DNA of 47,538 nucleotides from Methanomassiliicoccales archaeon UBA280 (GCA_002499085.1 DAKD01000009.1:2028-49565), one strand, 5' to 3'. Counted from the first letter of the stretch, positions 31,718-40,568 are shown. Numbers and translations are program-made. Notes: generated by a model from the sequence alone, not told the origin.

Positions 31718-32479
31718 ATGAACACTCAGGAATACAATCAGCTGGCCAACAAATTATGCTTTCCTTCTGATATAGGAAAAATGGCCAGGGACCAGAGTCT
31801 GAACAGGGAGCTGCTTCTGATCATCTACACGCAGCGCGTCACCCGGGACTCCACAAGGCGGTACTACCAGGTGAAGAACCGGGCAAACCAGCTGCTGGCC
31901 CAGTGGAAGCGGGGCTCCACCCTTGTCCAGCTCGCGAGAAAGGAGATGTTTCCCCCGGTCCTCCTGAGCCTCATCCTCATGCAGCAGAACGGCATGCCCA
32001 GAAAGGAGTTCTGGAACTACATACGCAACCCCAAGTCCATAGAGGACCAGAGGCTGAACCACGAATTCACCGACGTGGTCCGCGAGGACATCATATACTC
32101 CCCGGCAGGCATGGACGTTCAGTACCAGAGAGGCAAGAAAGGCGAAGCCAGATTGGCCGAGTGGCTGGACAGGAACTGCCTTGAGTACCGGACCGAGAAC
32201 GACCTGAAGGGCGAGTTTCAGAAAACACCGGACTTCCTGCTCAACGAACCCGTGACGATAGACGGCCAGGAGATTCACTGGTTCGAATCGAAGGCCAATT
32301 ACGGCTCGGCTTTCGAGGTCAAGCGCAACAACAAGAAACAGGTCAAGCCGTACACTGAGATATTCGGGCCAGGCATCATAGTCTACTGGTTCGGGTATGT
32401 CAGCGACTACGAGAGACTGGAGAATGTCCGTGTGGTGGATGCGTCGTTCTTCAACAGAAGCCTCGAGCAGATGAAGTGA
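31718..32479 (+). CDS. CDIN1 (C15orf41)-like TPD nuclease
   Basis: A 253-residue protein. Residues 1-120 contain two helix-turn-helix-like units (the second with RGSTLVQLARKEMFPPVLLS). Residues about 135-245 form a PD-(D/E)xK-type nuclease domain of the TPD family: YQRGKKGEARLAEWLDRN, the defining T170-P171-D172, E190-S-K192 in HWFESKANYGS, and GPGIIVYWFGYV. This is the layout of human CDIN1/C15orf41, the congenital dyserythropoietic anaemia type I gene that partners codanin-1, and of its archaeal homologues. Catalytic residues appear intact; the substrate is unknown. The gene is convergent with the radical SAM gene without any spacer. Confidence 0.85.
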   Translation: MNTQEYNQLANKLCFPSDIGKMARDQSLNRELLLIIYTQRVTRDSTRRYYQVKNRANQLLAQWKRGSTLVQLARKEMFPPVLLSLILMQQNGMPRKEFWNYIRNPKSIEDQRLNHEFTDVVREDIIYSPAGMDVQYQRGKKGEARLAEWLDRNCLEYRTENDLKGEFQKTPDFLLNEPVTIDGQEIHWFESKANYGSAFEVKRNNKKQVKPYTEIFGPGIIVYWFGYVSDYERLENVRVVDASFFNRSLEQMK

Positions 32480-33274
32480 TCAGAAAGCCTTTTCCGATTT
32501 CATTTTGGCATCGTCACACAGAACCTCGATGTCGACTGTCACTCTCTCCTCCCATTCCCTGTCCCCGACCAACCTGAAAATCCTCTCGGACCGAGCGAAA
32601 CCCAGCATCTTTCTCATCCTTTCCCTGACCATGGGTTTCAGACGGAGCTTGTCGAACAGCACCCTGCCGCAACCTGCTTTTTCAGCAGCGTCGATTACCG
32701 CAGCCATCTGTTCGCATGAATCGTTGATGCCGGGAATTACGGGCCCCAGGAACACCCACGTGCGGATGCCCGCACCCGACAGTTCCTTGAGTGCCGCGAC
32801 CCGCCTGGCAGGTTCTGGTGCGCCTGGCTCAAGCTGCCTGGCGAGTTCCTCATTCACAGAGGTTATGGTGATCCCGACCTCGGCATTCCCCATCCCGGAG
32901 ATGATGTCGATGTCCCTTGTAACGAGGTCTGACTTGGTCTGCACGCAGACAGAGCATTTGGCCTTCGCCAGCTGCTCCAGGCAGTACCTTGTCAGCCTGG
33001 TCCTTTCCTCAGCGGGCTGATAGGGGTCAGTGACTGTCCCGAGGCCGACAACCCCCGAGCATGCCTTCCTCTCCCTGGCGAGTAGCACAGGCAGGTTCTT
33101 CCTCACCTCGACGAAGCTTCCCCAGGGCTCTGTTTCCTTCAGTCTGAGCACGTCCGGCGAGTAGCAGTACACGCATCCGTGCCCGCACCCCCTGTACGGG
33201 TTCAGCGCCCAGTCCAGACCAGGCAGCCTAGACGGGCTCAGCGCTGTGCTGGCCCTCACTTCCGTGACCTTCAT
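32480..33274 (-). CDS. Radical SAM protein, SplB-like / Rv2578c family
   Basis: A 264-residue protein with the [4Fe-4S] ligands C30, C34 and C37 in RGCGHGCVYCYSPD. It also has the GTVTDPYQPAEERTRLTR segment and downstream barrel motifs (LVTRDIDIIS; VGITITSVNEELARQLEPGAP) typical of the spore-photoproduct-lyase-like, non-sporulation family. Reaction unknown. The gene begins inside the last 47 nt of nreA, with GGAGG 6 nt upstream of ATG 33274, so the two are co-transcribed and coupled. Its neighbour being a DNA-repair gene makes a nucleic-acid repair or modification role plausible, but that is inference. Length is typical for the short form. Confidence 0.85.
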   Translation of the reverse strand: MKVTEVRASTALSPSRLPGLDWALNPYRGCGHGCVYCYSPDVLRLKETEPWGSFVEVRKNLPVLLARERKACSGVVGLGTVTDPYQPAEERTRLTRYCLEQLAKAKCSVCVQTKSDLVTRDIDIISGMGNAEVGITITSVNEELARQLEPGAPEPARRVAALKELSGAGIRTWVFLGPVIPGINDSCEQMAAVIDAAEKAGCGRVLFDKLRLKPMVRERMRKMLGFARSERIFRLVGDREWEERVTVDIEVLCDDAKMKSEKAF

Positions 33275-34613
33275 CCGCAGCCTCCATTTCCGGCTCCGCC
33301 CTTCCGCCCAGGTAGTCCTCTATCCTGCGCTGGTGGAGCATGTCCTTCAGTATCCCGCTCGTCCTTATCCATCTGGCCATGGGTATGTCCATCTTTGTCT
33401 GGATGTAGGCCAGTGCCTCGGAGAGTGTGGGGAATTTCCTGGGCTCCTTCTTCACCGCATCCCTCACATTCTCCCTGACGTTCCAGACTCCGACGGGCAT
33501 GATGTACCCCGCATGAGCCTCCCTGAATATCACGACGCCGGCCTGGCGGTTGCGCGCAGTGAGATTCTCGTTCACAGCCAGCCTTGCGGAGTAATAGCAT
33601 CCCCCTATCTTCGCGTAAGTTCTCCGGGGCTTGTAGAACTCCCAGTCCGAGATGATCTCTATTCCCTGGCCGTAGGGGTTCCACACGCTCCTCGGGTACC
33701 AGGCCTCTATGAGTTCGTAGCGCCAGGTGCAGGGCATCATGAGAACTGCCCAGCGGTTGTCCAGGTGCTCTGTCTCGTACACCTCGAAATCAGTGATCAG
33801 CGGCGCGTCCCTCGTCCTCAGCAGGAGGTTCTTCCCCAGGGTGTCGTCTATTGCGGTGATGGACCATCTGGTGGGCACGAACTTGCGGTTCTTCCCGATG
33901 CCGAAAGCGCCCACGGAGAAAGCCCTCTGGAGGCGGGAGAGCATTATTCCCTGGCTGTACAGATTTATCACAGCCTCGGCTGCCCTCAGGTCTGTATCCG
34001 AATACGCCCTGTCGATTCGCTGGTCGATCTTCAGGCTGTTTATGTCGAATGACTTCAGCGGCGCTGAAGGCCCGAAGGGTTGGGTCGAGTCGTCGAAGCT
34101 CAGCCTGCCCATCGGTTTCCTGTGGAACACCGCTTCGGTATCGGCTGTCCCGTGGCCCATTGCCAACTCCCTTGTCTGGTCCACGATTCTGCCGCCGTTC
34201 TCGACATTGTGGATTTCCACGGCATGCATGCCCCTGACAAGGTTCATCCTGTACCCCAGGATGTCGTCGATGGACTTTCCGAGCCATGCCTCGGGCATGT
34301 CCATGATCTCTGTGTCGCCCATCACGGGGGGGACCATCGGCCCCACCATGACCTTCGGGTATCCGTGCCGCCCGATGAAGACGCTGGGCGGGGAGGAACC
34401 GGCCATGTTCTCGGAGAATTTTACCTGGGCCTTCAGGTGTGCGTGATACCTTGTCACGACCGGGCATCTTTCCTTGCCGCAAAGAAGCCTTGAGCCCTTG
34501 CAGACAGAGCAGAGCGCCGAGTCGGCGCCGCCGCTCACCGTGCCCTTCATCGAATCGAATTCTGCCTCGCTGGCATTGTGCCGCGACATCCATCCCTGTG
34601 CCATGCTGAGCAT
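33228..34613 (-). CDS. nreA: NreA-type DNA repair protein
   Basis: A 461-residue archaeal Nre protein. A zinc knuckle C35-x2-C38-x6-C45-x4-C50 (SVCKGSRLLCGKERC) is followed by the Nre core with GSSPPSVFIGRHGYPKV, NPYGQGIEIISDWEF and AGYIMPVGVWNVRENV. Nre proteins act in DNA damage tolerance and bind PCNA. A QRRIEDYL near the C-terminus resembles a PCNA-interacting motif but lacks the second aromatic. The long open frame upstream to 34961 is rejected: a TATA box at 34629-34639 sits 22-25 nt before ATG 34613, which points to a leaderless start there (or at 34604), and the upstream part has no family similarity. Upstream of and overlapping the radical SAM gene. Confidence 0.9.
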   Translation of the reverse strand: MLSMAQGWMSRHNASEAEFDSMKGTVSGGADSALCSVCKGSRLLCGKERCPVVTRYHAHLKAQVKFSENMAGSSPPSVFIGRHGYPKVMVGPMVPPVMGDTEIMDMPEAWLGKSIDDILGYRMNLVRGMHAVEIHNVENGGRIVDQTRELAMGHGTADTEAVFHRKPMGRLSFDDSTQPFGPSAPLKSFDINSLKIDQRIDRAYSDTDLRAAEAVINLYSQGIMLSRLQRAFSVGAFGIGKNRKFVPTRWSITAIDDTLGKNLLLRTRDAPLITDFEVYETEHLDNRWAVLMMPCTWRYELIEAWYPRSVWNPYGQGIEIISDWEFYKPRRTYAKIGGCYYSARLAVNENLTARNRQAGVVIFREAHAGYIMPVGVWNVRENVRDAVKKEPRKFPTLSEALAYIQTKMDIPMARWIRTSGILKDMLHQRRIEDYLGGRAEPEMEAADEGHGSEGQHSAEPV

Positions 34614-34628
34614 GTAACGTTTTCCGTG

Positions 34629-34639
34629 GGTATAAAATA
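34629..34639. promoter_or_regulatory. TATA region of nreA (-), possibly shared with the membrane-protein gene (+)
   Basis: ggtataaaata is centred 21 nt before ATG 34613 on the minus strand. On the plus strand it is about 65 nt before ATG 34699. Confidence 0.45.
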
Positions 34640-34698
34640 TTGGCCTGTGGTATCCGAAAGTATTAGGAACGCCGAACCGATACCCGGGCGGTGGCCTT

Positions 34699-34968
34699 AT
34701 GGACAATTTGGAAATATTCTTCCGTGTGGCACTGCTGGGTTTCTCACTGATACTGTTCGCGATATCGGCAGTGACATACAAGAGGATAGGGAGCAGGAGG
34801 CTGCTCCTTGTGAGCCTGGCCTTCGCCATGTTCTTCGTGAAGGGACTGCTCCTGACGCTCGGCCTGTTCGTGGACAGCATCGGGGACAACTTCGGCAGCT
34901 CTGTGCTTGTGACCATGGTGGATTTCGCCATAATGGCGTTCCTGTACCTTAGCGTAGTCAAGAAGTGA
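34699..34968 (+). CDS. Small membrane protein paired with a winged-helix regulator
   Basis: An 89-residue protein with three hydrophobic segments at about 7-27, 34-57 and 65-86, separated by a basic cytoplasmic-looking turn (TYKRIGSRR). GGTGG precedes the ATG. Its stop is 13 nt before the winged-helix gene. Small three-helix proteins next to a tandem winged-helix regulator are a recurrent pair in archaeal genomes; I cannot name the substrate or signal. It could sense a membrane or small-molecule state for the regulator; this is inference. Confidence 0.7.
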   Translation: MDNLEIFFRVALLGFSLILFAISAVTYKRIGSRRLLLVSLAFAMFFVKGLLLTLGLFVDSIGDNFGSSVLVTMVDFAIMAFLYLSVVKK

Positions 34969-34981
34969 CGGAAGTCGGCAC

Positions 34982-35509
34982 ATGGAAGAGGATGTCCTCG
35001 AGCTTGAGAACCGCAGGAAGATATACCAGCTGCTTACCAAGTACCCGGGAATGTACCTCCGGGAGATGGAGAAGGAGCTCGGGCTGGCAGTGGGCGTCCT
35101 CGAGTACAACCTCAACTACATGGAGAAGAAGGACCTCCTCATGGTGGAGAGGGAGGGCAACCGGAAACGATACTTTGTCAGGGAAGGCTTCAGTTTCGGG
35201 GACAAGGCCACTGTGGGGCTGCTGCGCCAGGAGATACCCAGGCGGATTGTGATTTTTCTCATGCTCCATGAGAATGCCAGCTTCCAGGACGTGCTGGCGC
35301 AGTTCAAGATCTCCAAATCGACTTTATCGTTCCATATCAAGAAACTCACGGACGCCAATGTCGTGGGGGCTGAGAAGGACGGCCGCAGCACCAACTACCG
35401 GGTCATAGACCCGGAGAACACCGCGCGCGTCATTCTCACATATAAGGCCAGCTTCCTCGACAGTGTGGTCGACCGGTTCGCAGAGGTCTGGGGCGACATG
35501 GGCAAATAG
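34982..35509 (+). CDS. Tandem winged-helix transcriptional regulator
   Basis: A 175-residue protein with two winged-helix domains. Domain one (about 8-65) has NRRKIYQLLTKYPGMYLREM, ELGLAVGVLEYNLNYMEKK and wing KRYFVREG. Domain two (about 80-150) has PRRIVIFLMLHENASFQDVL, FKISKSTLSFHIKKL and wing RSTNYRVI. ArsR/MarR-like folds of this type bind DNA as dimers. There is no metal-binding motif. Co-transcribed with the upstream small membrane protein, spacing 13 nt. Targets are unknown; autoregulation of the pair is plausible. Confidence 0.8.
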   Translation: MEEDVLELENRRKIYQLLTKYPGMYLREMEKELGLAVGVLEYNLNYMEKKDLLMVEREGNRKRYFVREGFSFGDKATVGLLRQEIPRRIVIFLMLHENASFQDVLAQFKISKSTLSFHIKKLTDANVVGAEKDGRSTNYRVIDPENTARVILTYKASFLDSVVDRFAEVWGDMGK

Positions 35510-35616
35510 CGGTATCCAAAGTCCTGCGGGACATTTGGACGTTCTTCCCGGTGTCCAGCCCCAACTTTCAGCGTTAGCTATGTCTGAATAGTGAATCTAC
35601 TGACTTCATAAAAAAA

Positions 35617-36687
35617 TCAGCTTATGATCTCTTCAAGCCTGCCATTCTTCAGGCCATCCTTTATCTCGCGGGCTATGCGCTGGCCCGTGGACATGCCCGG
35701 CTCGATGAGGTCCGAATACGGGGAGCCGGAAATATTCAGGTTCGTGCCCGCGACTATCCTCCCGGATATCTCGAACACATAGAACTCCAGCTTGTCGTTG
35801 ACTATTGTCTCCAGGCAGAACGGGCCAATCATGCCGCCGAAGAGCTCGATGGATCTTTCGACGACTTTCTCGCCCATCTCGAAGACCTTGGGCAGGAGCG
35901 ATTCCCTGATGACCAGCGGTATGTTGCCAGTCACGACAAAGCTCGGGTATATGTCCAGCCGCTTCAGCTCCTCCTGCGCCCCCAGCTTGTAAATCTCGTC
36001 GATATTGGTCTCGTCCCGACGGTCCATGCCCATCAGCTCCAGCGTGCCCTTGGAGAGCCTGTAACCCTCCGCCTTTATCGGGGAATAGAAGTAATGCAAA
36101 TAATATCTGGTTCCTAATATATATTCCTGTATATTAAATTTCTGGGTTAGGTCTATCCCCATCTTGAAATCCTTGTAGTCCTTGGCTATGAAGAACCCGC
36201 GGCCGCCCTTCGCGCCGTGGTACTTCACGAGCACAGGCCGGTCGATGTCCCTGGGTTCCTTGATGAGCGCGGGCATCTTGCATCCTGCGGACGTTAGCCA
36301 TTCCCTCTCGATGTCCCGGTCCGACTCCCATTCGAGGACCGCCCTGTTGCCGTAAGTGGGCAGCGGTATCTCGGTAAAGCGCCTGGCTCCGAGGTATTCC
36401 ACGAACGAGCCGTGGGGAATCAGAATCACGTTCTTCTTGGCCAGCTCGGCCGCCCTGGTTATGATGTCCTCGTACTTATCGACAACGAAGAACTCGTCCG
36501 GCTTGGCCAGGGGAAAAGCGTCGTAGAACTTCGGGGCCTTGCCGATTGCGATTCCCAGCGTCCTGAAGCCTTCCTTGCGGGCGCCCGCGAAGATCTGGAG
36601 CGAGCTGTGGGAGCAGACCGTGGCTATGGTAATCTTGCCAGAATCGTATTTCGACAGGATTTTCGATATCTCGGCCTTCGAAACCAT
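35617..36687 (-). CDS. purP: FAICAR-forming enzyme PurP (formate-dependent AICAR ligase)
   Basis: A 356-residue ATP-grasp enzyme. Motifs near the start: KITIATVCSHSSLQIFAGAR and GFRTLGIAIGK; then the ATP-grasp part RPVLVKYHGAKGGRGFFIAKD, GTRYYLHYFYSP, and FGGMIGPFCLETIVNDKLEF. PurP converts AICAR, formate and ATP to FAICAR, the archaeal replacement of the PurH transformylase step in purine synthesis. Length matches the family (about 360). ATG 36687 (MVSKAEISK) is chosen: a TATA box at 36708-36718 lies 21-27 nt upstream, so the mRNA is leaderless; the open frame to 36843 runs through the beta-helix gene and is an artefact. No other purine gene is adjacent. Confidence 0.93.
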   Translation of the reverse strand: MVSKAEISKILSKYDSGKITIATVCSHSSLQIFAGARKEGFRTLGIAIGKAPKFYDAFPLAKPDEFFVVDKYEDIITRAAELAKKNVILIPHGSFVEYLGARRFTEIPLPTYGNRAVLEWESDRDIEREWLTSAGCKMPALIKEPRDIDRPVLVKYHGAKGGRGFFIAKDYKDFKMGIDLTQKFNIQEYILGTRYYLHYFYSPIKAEGYRLSKGTLELMGMDRRDETNIDEIYKLGAQEELKRLDIYPSFVVTGNIPLVIRESLLPKVFEMGEKVVERSIELFGGMIGPFCLETIVNDKLEFYVFEISGRIVAGTNLNISGSPYSDLIEPGMSTGQRIAREIKDGLKNGRLEEIIS

Positions 36688-36707
36688 ACCCGAGGAAAAC
36701 AGCCCTC

Positions 36708-36718
36708 CGATAAAAGGA
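36708..36718 (-). promoter_or_regulatory. TATA box of purP (leaderless)
   Basis: CCTTTTATCG on the minus strand, centred about 26 nt before ATG 36687, immediately after the stop of the upstream beta-helix gene. Confidence 0.5.
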
Positions 36719-36725
36719 TTGTGGT

Positions 36726-39700
36726 CTACCAGTCCACAATCCATACCGTGTCCGCGGGCACATGTATCCAGTATCCGGCGCCGGGCATCATCATCTCCGG
36801 CGGGGCCATCTCCCGAATGTATGGGGATGCAGGGTCGAAGCATTCCACTCTATCGTAAATGACGCCGACGAGGGCGTTCTGGACTGGCATCGGCACGAGG
36901 CTTGGATAGCCGACCAGGTTCCAGCCGGCATAGAGCATTATCTGAGTGGTTGCAGGCGCATGTCCCGACGCCATCAGCGTGCACGGCTCGGTCGCATGCA
37001 CCCAGAATCCGAGGGTGTTGTCCATTGCCAGGAGATCATTTTCTGTCCCGCCCTGCCTGTAGGACTTCCATGGGTCCATGAAATCAAGCGTGTTGTAAGC
37101 CTTCACGGAATCGTATTTCCCGGAGATGCTTGCCAGCACGTCTGTAATATCTGTAATCTCAAGGTCCAGAGGGATGGATATCAGGTTCCAACCGATGTTC
37201 AGGGAAACGTTGAAGAACACCGGCGGTGGGGGCGTCCAGGGTGCCATGAGAGGATATTGGTCCACGGCTCCGGTGCCGCCCTGGATATTCATGTAGGGCA
37301 CGTCGCCGATGCCGTCGGGGCCGGGCATGTTCTGCAATGGGCCGCTCATGAGATCGGGGCCGAGATAGTCCGACCAGTAGTTGCCGCCGGAAGGGTATCC
37401 GTCGTCCCAGGAATTCTGGCCGGTGTCGTCTGATGCCTGGATGCCGTTGTTTATGAGGTTATTGTGATAAATCTTGATGTCAGAGCATCCGCCAAGCTTG
37501 ATGCCGGTCTTCTTGCTGTCCCATATCCCGTTCCCGAACACGCTGATATTGTTGCACTGGGTGAGGTTGACAGCGTCGCCCCTGAAACCTTTCACCGTCG
37601 AATTGGCCAGGGTGCCGATATCCCATCTGTATGATTCCAGGCCCTCGCATGGCCGTTCCGGGTCTGTGGAGTTAGTCCCATCCAGGTCTATTCTTTCAAG
37701 ACCCACGTTGGTGCTGTTGATGAGCCTGATGCCGGTCGCGTTCGTGGCTTTGACCATTATCCTCTTCATGTACAGCCATTCCGAGCTCCACATCTCTATG
37801 CCGGTGCCGTTCCCGGAGACTGTGACCGTGGTGCGCTCGCACCCGCCCCGGGCGATTGCCTTGAAAAATGTTCCGTGGCCGTTGTATTTCAAGTGGGGTA
37901 TCTGAATGCCGGTATCGTTGACCGAAACGCCTGTCCCGTTGGACGCGCTGACTCCGGAACCGTTCACGGCAAGGATGTTGCACGAGGCGATTTCGAAATT
38001 GTCTACGTGGTCCAGGTAAACGGCATCAGCATTGGTTACGGAGATATTGCATCTCTCAAGTGATTTCTTCTCGGAGGTGTGGGTGTTCGTCTGCTTGAAG
38101 GCGAAATTCCCGGAAAGGCTCGGCCCCGGGCAAGTGACGTTGATGCTGGTGAGATTGAGCCGCAGGAAGGGACCACTGTTGACAACCAGGCCGTTTCCGT
38201 TCGTGACGTTTATGCCGCACCCATCGAAGTTTGTCGCCGAGCTGTTGAAGATGTCCGCGCCGGTGTTGTTGACACCCGTCAAGTTGTACAATACATCGAA
38301 GAATGATTCAACGAACTGAACGTTGGCGCAGTTTCGGACCTTGGCCTTCGCGCCCTTCAATGTGCCGTTGAAAACAGTGCAATATGAGGAATTATCGCAA
38401 TCATAACTGTATTTCCATGCAGATGCATATTCACTGCTCGGAGAATCTTTCGCACCCCAATCCATCTCAAGGCCGGCGACGTTCACCTCTTCCGAATGAT
38501 TCACATATATTCCGATATCAGGCTTGTAAATGTCTGTCCACCACATTTCCATCGAAGTGTTGAATACTGTGATGTTGCAGGCCCAGTTCATCACAATCCC
38601 GTTGCCGTCGGTGATGTTGAACTCCAAGTCGTCCAGCGATATGTTTCCTGATTTATGGAAGACCATCCCGGTGGCATTGCTGGTCCGTATGTCTGCGCCT
38701 GTCAATGCCAGTCTGTCGCAGTTCTCGATCACGACGCCGTCAATGCCGTTCCTGCCTTCAAAGTCCCAGTTCTCGTTGTTCCCGGTGCTGCTGGAACCGG
38801 TAGCCCTGACCAGGTTCCCGCTGTTGGCCTTGGAATCGGATATCCTGATGTTCCTCAGTTCCCAGTCCCCATCGCAGTCCTCGGCCTCGACCACGGACCA
38901 GGAACTCCTGCCGGCCAGGTCGGTTATGTGGAAACCGTCGCATCTGACCAGTCTGATGCCAGCTCCGCCGTGCTCTGCGACGGACATGCCGGGCCCGCAT
39001 GCCCCTCCGGCGACGTCGCCGTGGTTCCTGACATCCAGCCTCACGTCCGAATCGCAGTCCTCGATGCACATTCCGTGGCCCCCTCCGCCGCAGCGACCCG
39101 TCGGGGACATCGCCCCGCCCCCGTCCCCGCCTGTGACCAGCGTGTTCCCGGACGCCAGCATGCTGCCGCGGTTGTTGTCGTCGTCCACGCAGACACCGTG
39201 CCCCCCGTGGCCGGCATACCCCCCGGCGCCGCTGAGGTCGTCCCCTCCCCTTCCGCCGCAGACAAGGGAGTTGCCTGAAATCCTGACGGCATGGTTGTCC
39301 GATGCCGGGTCGCCCTCGTCCGGCAAACTGCCCACGCAGACACCGTGCCCCCCGTGGCCGGCATAGCCCCAGTCGTCCATGTTGTGGCCGCCGTCCCCTC
39401 CCCTCAGAATAAGGTTGTTCTCAATAATAGTGTTCTCTATCTGCGGGTCGTTGAGCGGATTTCCGCTGAAATCCTCGATGTGGATGGCATGGCCGCCGGA
39501 GCCGGCTTCATCGCCGCGCCCCCCGTAAATCCTGTTGTTCGTGATGTAGTTCTGGCCCCATTCCACCGACCCGTTTATCCGGACACCATCCCTTCCGCTT
39601 TCCGCGGAGCCAGCGGTGGCGTTCCATCCCCAGATGTCGTTGTTGTCCATCATGATGGTGGAGTTGAGGACGGCCACGGCATCCCCGCGGTTCTCGCGTA

Positions 39701-40469
39701 TCACGTTGCTGTTCAGGCTGAATGTCGTGTTCTCGGCGCAGATTCCGTGGAGGGAATTGTCATGAATTCGGCTGCCCGAAACCAGAGGACTGGCAAACCC
39801 CTCGACCCTTATTCCGATGCCGCACATCGAAACATCGTTGTTCATGCACTGGGCTGAGGTGTCCTTCAGGGAAATCCCTGTGGGGCAGCCGGTGATTACA
39901 TTGCTCCCCACCATCGGGCCGCCCATCGTCCCAATCATGGTAATGCCGGTGCCGGCAGATGTGTGTATGTCGCAGCCCATAATCTGGACCATTCCGAAGC
40001 CCGCAGAATGGTCTATGTAGATGCCGTCCTGCGCGTCCAATATCGTGAAGCCGTTGGCCATGAAGGTTCCGGAGTCGTGCACCCATAACCCCCTCCATGT
40101 ACCCGGGCCTCCCGAGTGGAACAGTGTTCCCGAGCCCGTGTTTCCGTCCAGCATGCCAAGGACCTCGATGGCGATGTTCAGGCCCGGATCCATCTGCACA
40201 ATCAACCCCGCGGTAACGACCAATGTATCGCCCGGAAGAATAGTTATCGTCTCGTGGACCTGGTACATGGACATGCCTCCTGTCACAGCGCCGCCCGAGA
40301 ACGCCACCAGATCGTCGAAAGTCCACGTGACGCCCGTTCCCGGGGTCGTGTAGCCCATAGCGTTCTGCGTGCCAAACGGCAATACAGCTAATACCCCGGC
40401 CAGCATGACAGCCGCCGTGAAAACCGACATCCCTTTCCTCAGCCCATTTCCCGATGATAAAACTGACAT
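36726..40469 (-). CDS. Secreted right-handed beta-helix (NosD-like) protein
   Basis: A 1247-residue protein. A signal peptide (KGMSVFTAAVMLAGVLAVLP ... NAMG) follows MSVLSSGNG. Residues from about 50 to 1040 are parallel beta-helix coils of 20-25 residues, rich in G, N, D and V (for example SGNSLVCGGRGGDDLSGAGG, FNGTLKGAKAKVRNCANVQF), as in NosD/carbohydrate-binding beta-helix proteins. A glycine-rich tandem segment with the motif YAGHGGHGVCV occurs twice. The C-terminal 170 residues contain two GWNL units (LNIGWNLISIPLDLEI; LYAGWNLVGYPSLVP), a domain common in secreted archaeal proteins. No anchor is seen. Probably an extracellular carbohydrate-binding or modifying protein; no catalytic residues can be assigned. 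TATA at 40507-40519, AGGAAG before ATG 40469. Confidence 0.85.
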   Translation of the reverse strand: MSVLSSGNGLRKGMSVFTAAVMLAGVLAVLPFGTQNAMGYTTPGTGVTWTFDDLVAFSGGAVTGGMSMYQVHETITILPGDTLVVTAGLIVQMDPGLNIAIEVLGMLDGNTGSGTLFHSGGPGTWRGLWVHDSGTFMANGFTILDAQDGIYIDHSAGFGMVQIMGCDIHTSAGTGITMIGTMGGPMVGSNVITGCPTGISLKDTSAQCMNNDVSMCGIGIRVEGFASPLVSGSRIHDNSLHGICAENTTFSLNSNVIRENRGDAVAVLNSTIMMDNNDIWGWNATAGSAESGRDGVRINGSVEWGQNYITNNRIYGGRGDEAGSGGHAIHIEDFSGNPLNDPQIENTIIENNLILRGGDGGHNMDDWGYAGHGGHGVCVGSLPDEGDPASDNHAVRISGNSLVCGGRGGDDLSGAGGYAGHGGHGVCVDDDNNRGSMLASGNTLVTGGDGGGAMSPTGRCGGGGHGMCIEDCDSDVRLDVRNHGDVAGGACGPGMSVAEHGGAGIRLVRCDGFHITDLAGRSSWSVVEAEDCDGDWELRNIRISDSKANSGNLVRATGSSSTGNNENWDFEGRNGIDGVVIENCDRLALTGADIRTSNATGMVFHKSGNISLDDLEFNITDGNGIVMNWACNITVFNTSMEMWWTDIYKPDIGIYVNHSEEVNVAGLEMDWGAKDSPSSEYASAWKYSYDCDNSSYCTVFNGTLKGAKAKVRNCANVQFVESFFDVLYNLTGVNNTGADIFNSSATNFDGCGINVTNGNGLVVNSGPFLRLNLTSINVTCPGPSLSGNFAFKQTNTHTSEKKSLERCNISVTNADAVYLDHVDNFEIASCNILAVNGSGVSASNGTGVSVNDTGIQIPHLKYNGHGTFFKAIARGGCERTTVTVSGNGTGIEMWSSEWLYMKRIMVKATNATGIRLINSTNVGLERIDLDGTNSTDPERPCEGLESYRWDIGTLANSTVKGFRGDAVNLTQCNNISVFGNGIWDSKKTGIKLGGCSDIKIYHNNLINNGIQASDDTGQNSWDDGYPSGGNYWSDYLGPDLMSGPLQNMPGPDGIGDVPYMNIQGGTGAVDQYPLMAPWTPPPPVFFNVSLNIGWNLISIPLDLEITDITDVLASISGKYDSVKAYNTLDFMDPWKSYRQGGTENDLLAMDNTLGFWVHATEPCTLMASGHAPATTQIMLYAGWNLVGYPSLVPMPVQNALVGVIYDRVECFDPASPYIREMAPPEMMMPGAGYWIHVPADTVWIVDW
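39184..39217. repeat. ~34-nt repeat inside the beta-helix gene, copy 1
   Basis: Near-identical to about 39332-39365; both encode the YAGHGGHGVCV unit, indicating recent internal duplication of a helix coil. Confidence 0.6.
39332..39365. repeat. ~34-nt repeat inside the beta-helix gene, copy 2
   Basis: Second copy, about 148 nt from the first, in the same reading frame. Confidence 0.6.
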
Positions 40470-40506
40470 TTCCGCACTTCCTAACCTAGGCTGAGAATCC
40501 TTTTCG

Positions 40507-40519
40507 AAATATATAAACC
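40507..40519 (-). promoter_or_regulatory. TATA box of the beta-helix gene
   Basis: GGTTTATATATTT on the minus strand is a near-perfect archaeal TATA box, about 45 nt before ATG 40469. Confidence 0.55.
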
Positions 40520-40529
40520 ATTTCATCAA

Positions 40530-40540
40530 GAATATATACC
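40530..40540 (+). promoter_or_regulatory. TATA box of the zinc-ribbon/EF-1beta operon
   Basis: gaatatatacc is centred about 34 nt before ATG 40569, back-to-back with the TATA box of the beta-helix gene. Confidence 0.5.
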
Positions 40541-40568
40541 CCCTCCGAATATCAGCGTCCCGATATTC

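Noticed and set aside
34614..34961. N-terminal extension of the nreA reading frame
   Set aside because: A TATA box lies inside the extension, and the region codes on the other strand for the small membrane protein.
36688..36843. N-terminal extension of purP
   Set aside because: Lies within the beta-helix gene and upstream of the purP TATA box; PurP length is normal without it.
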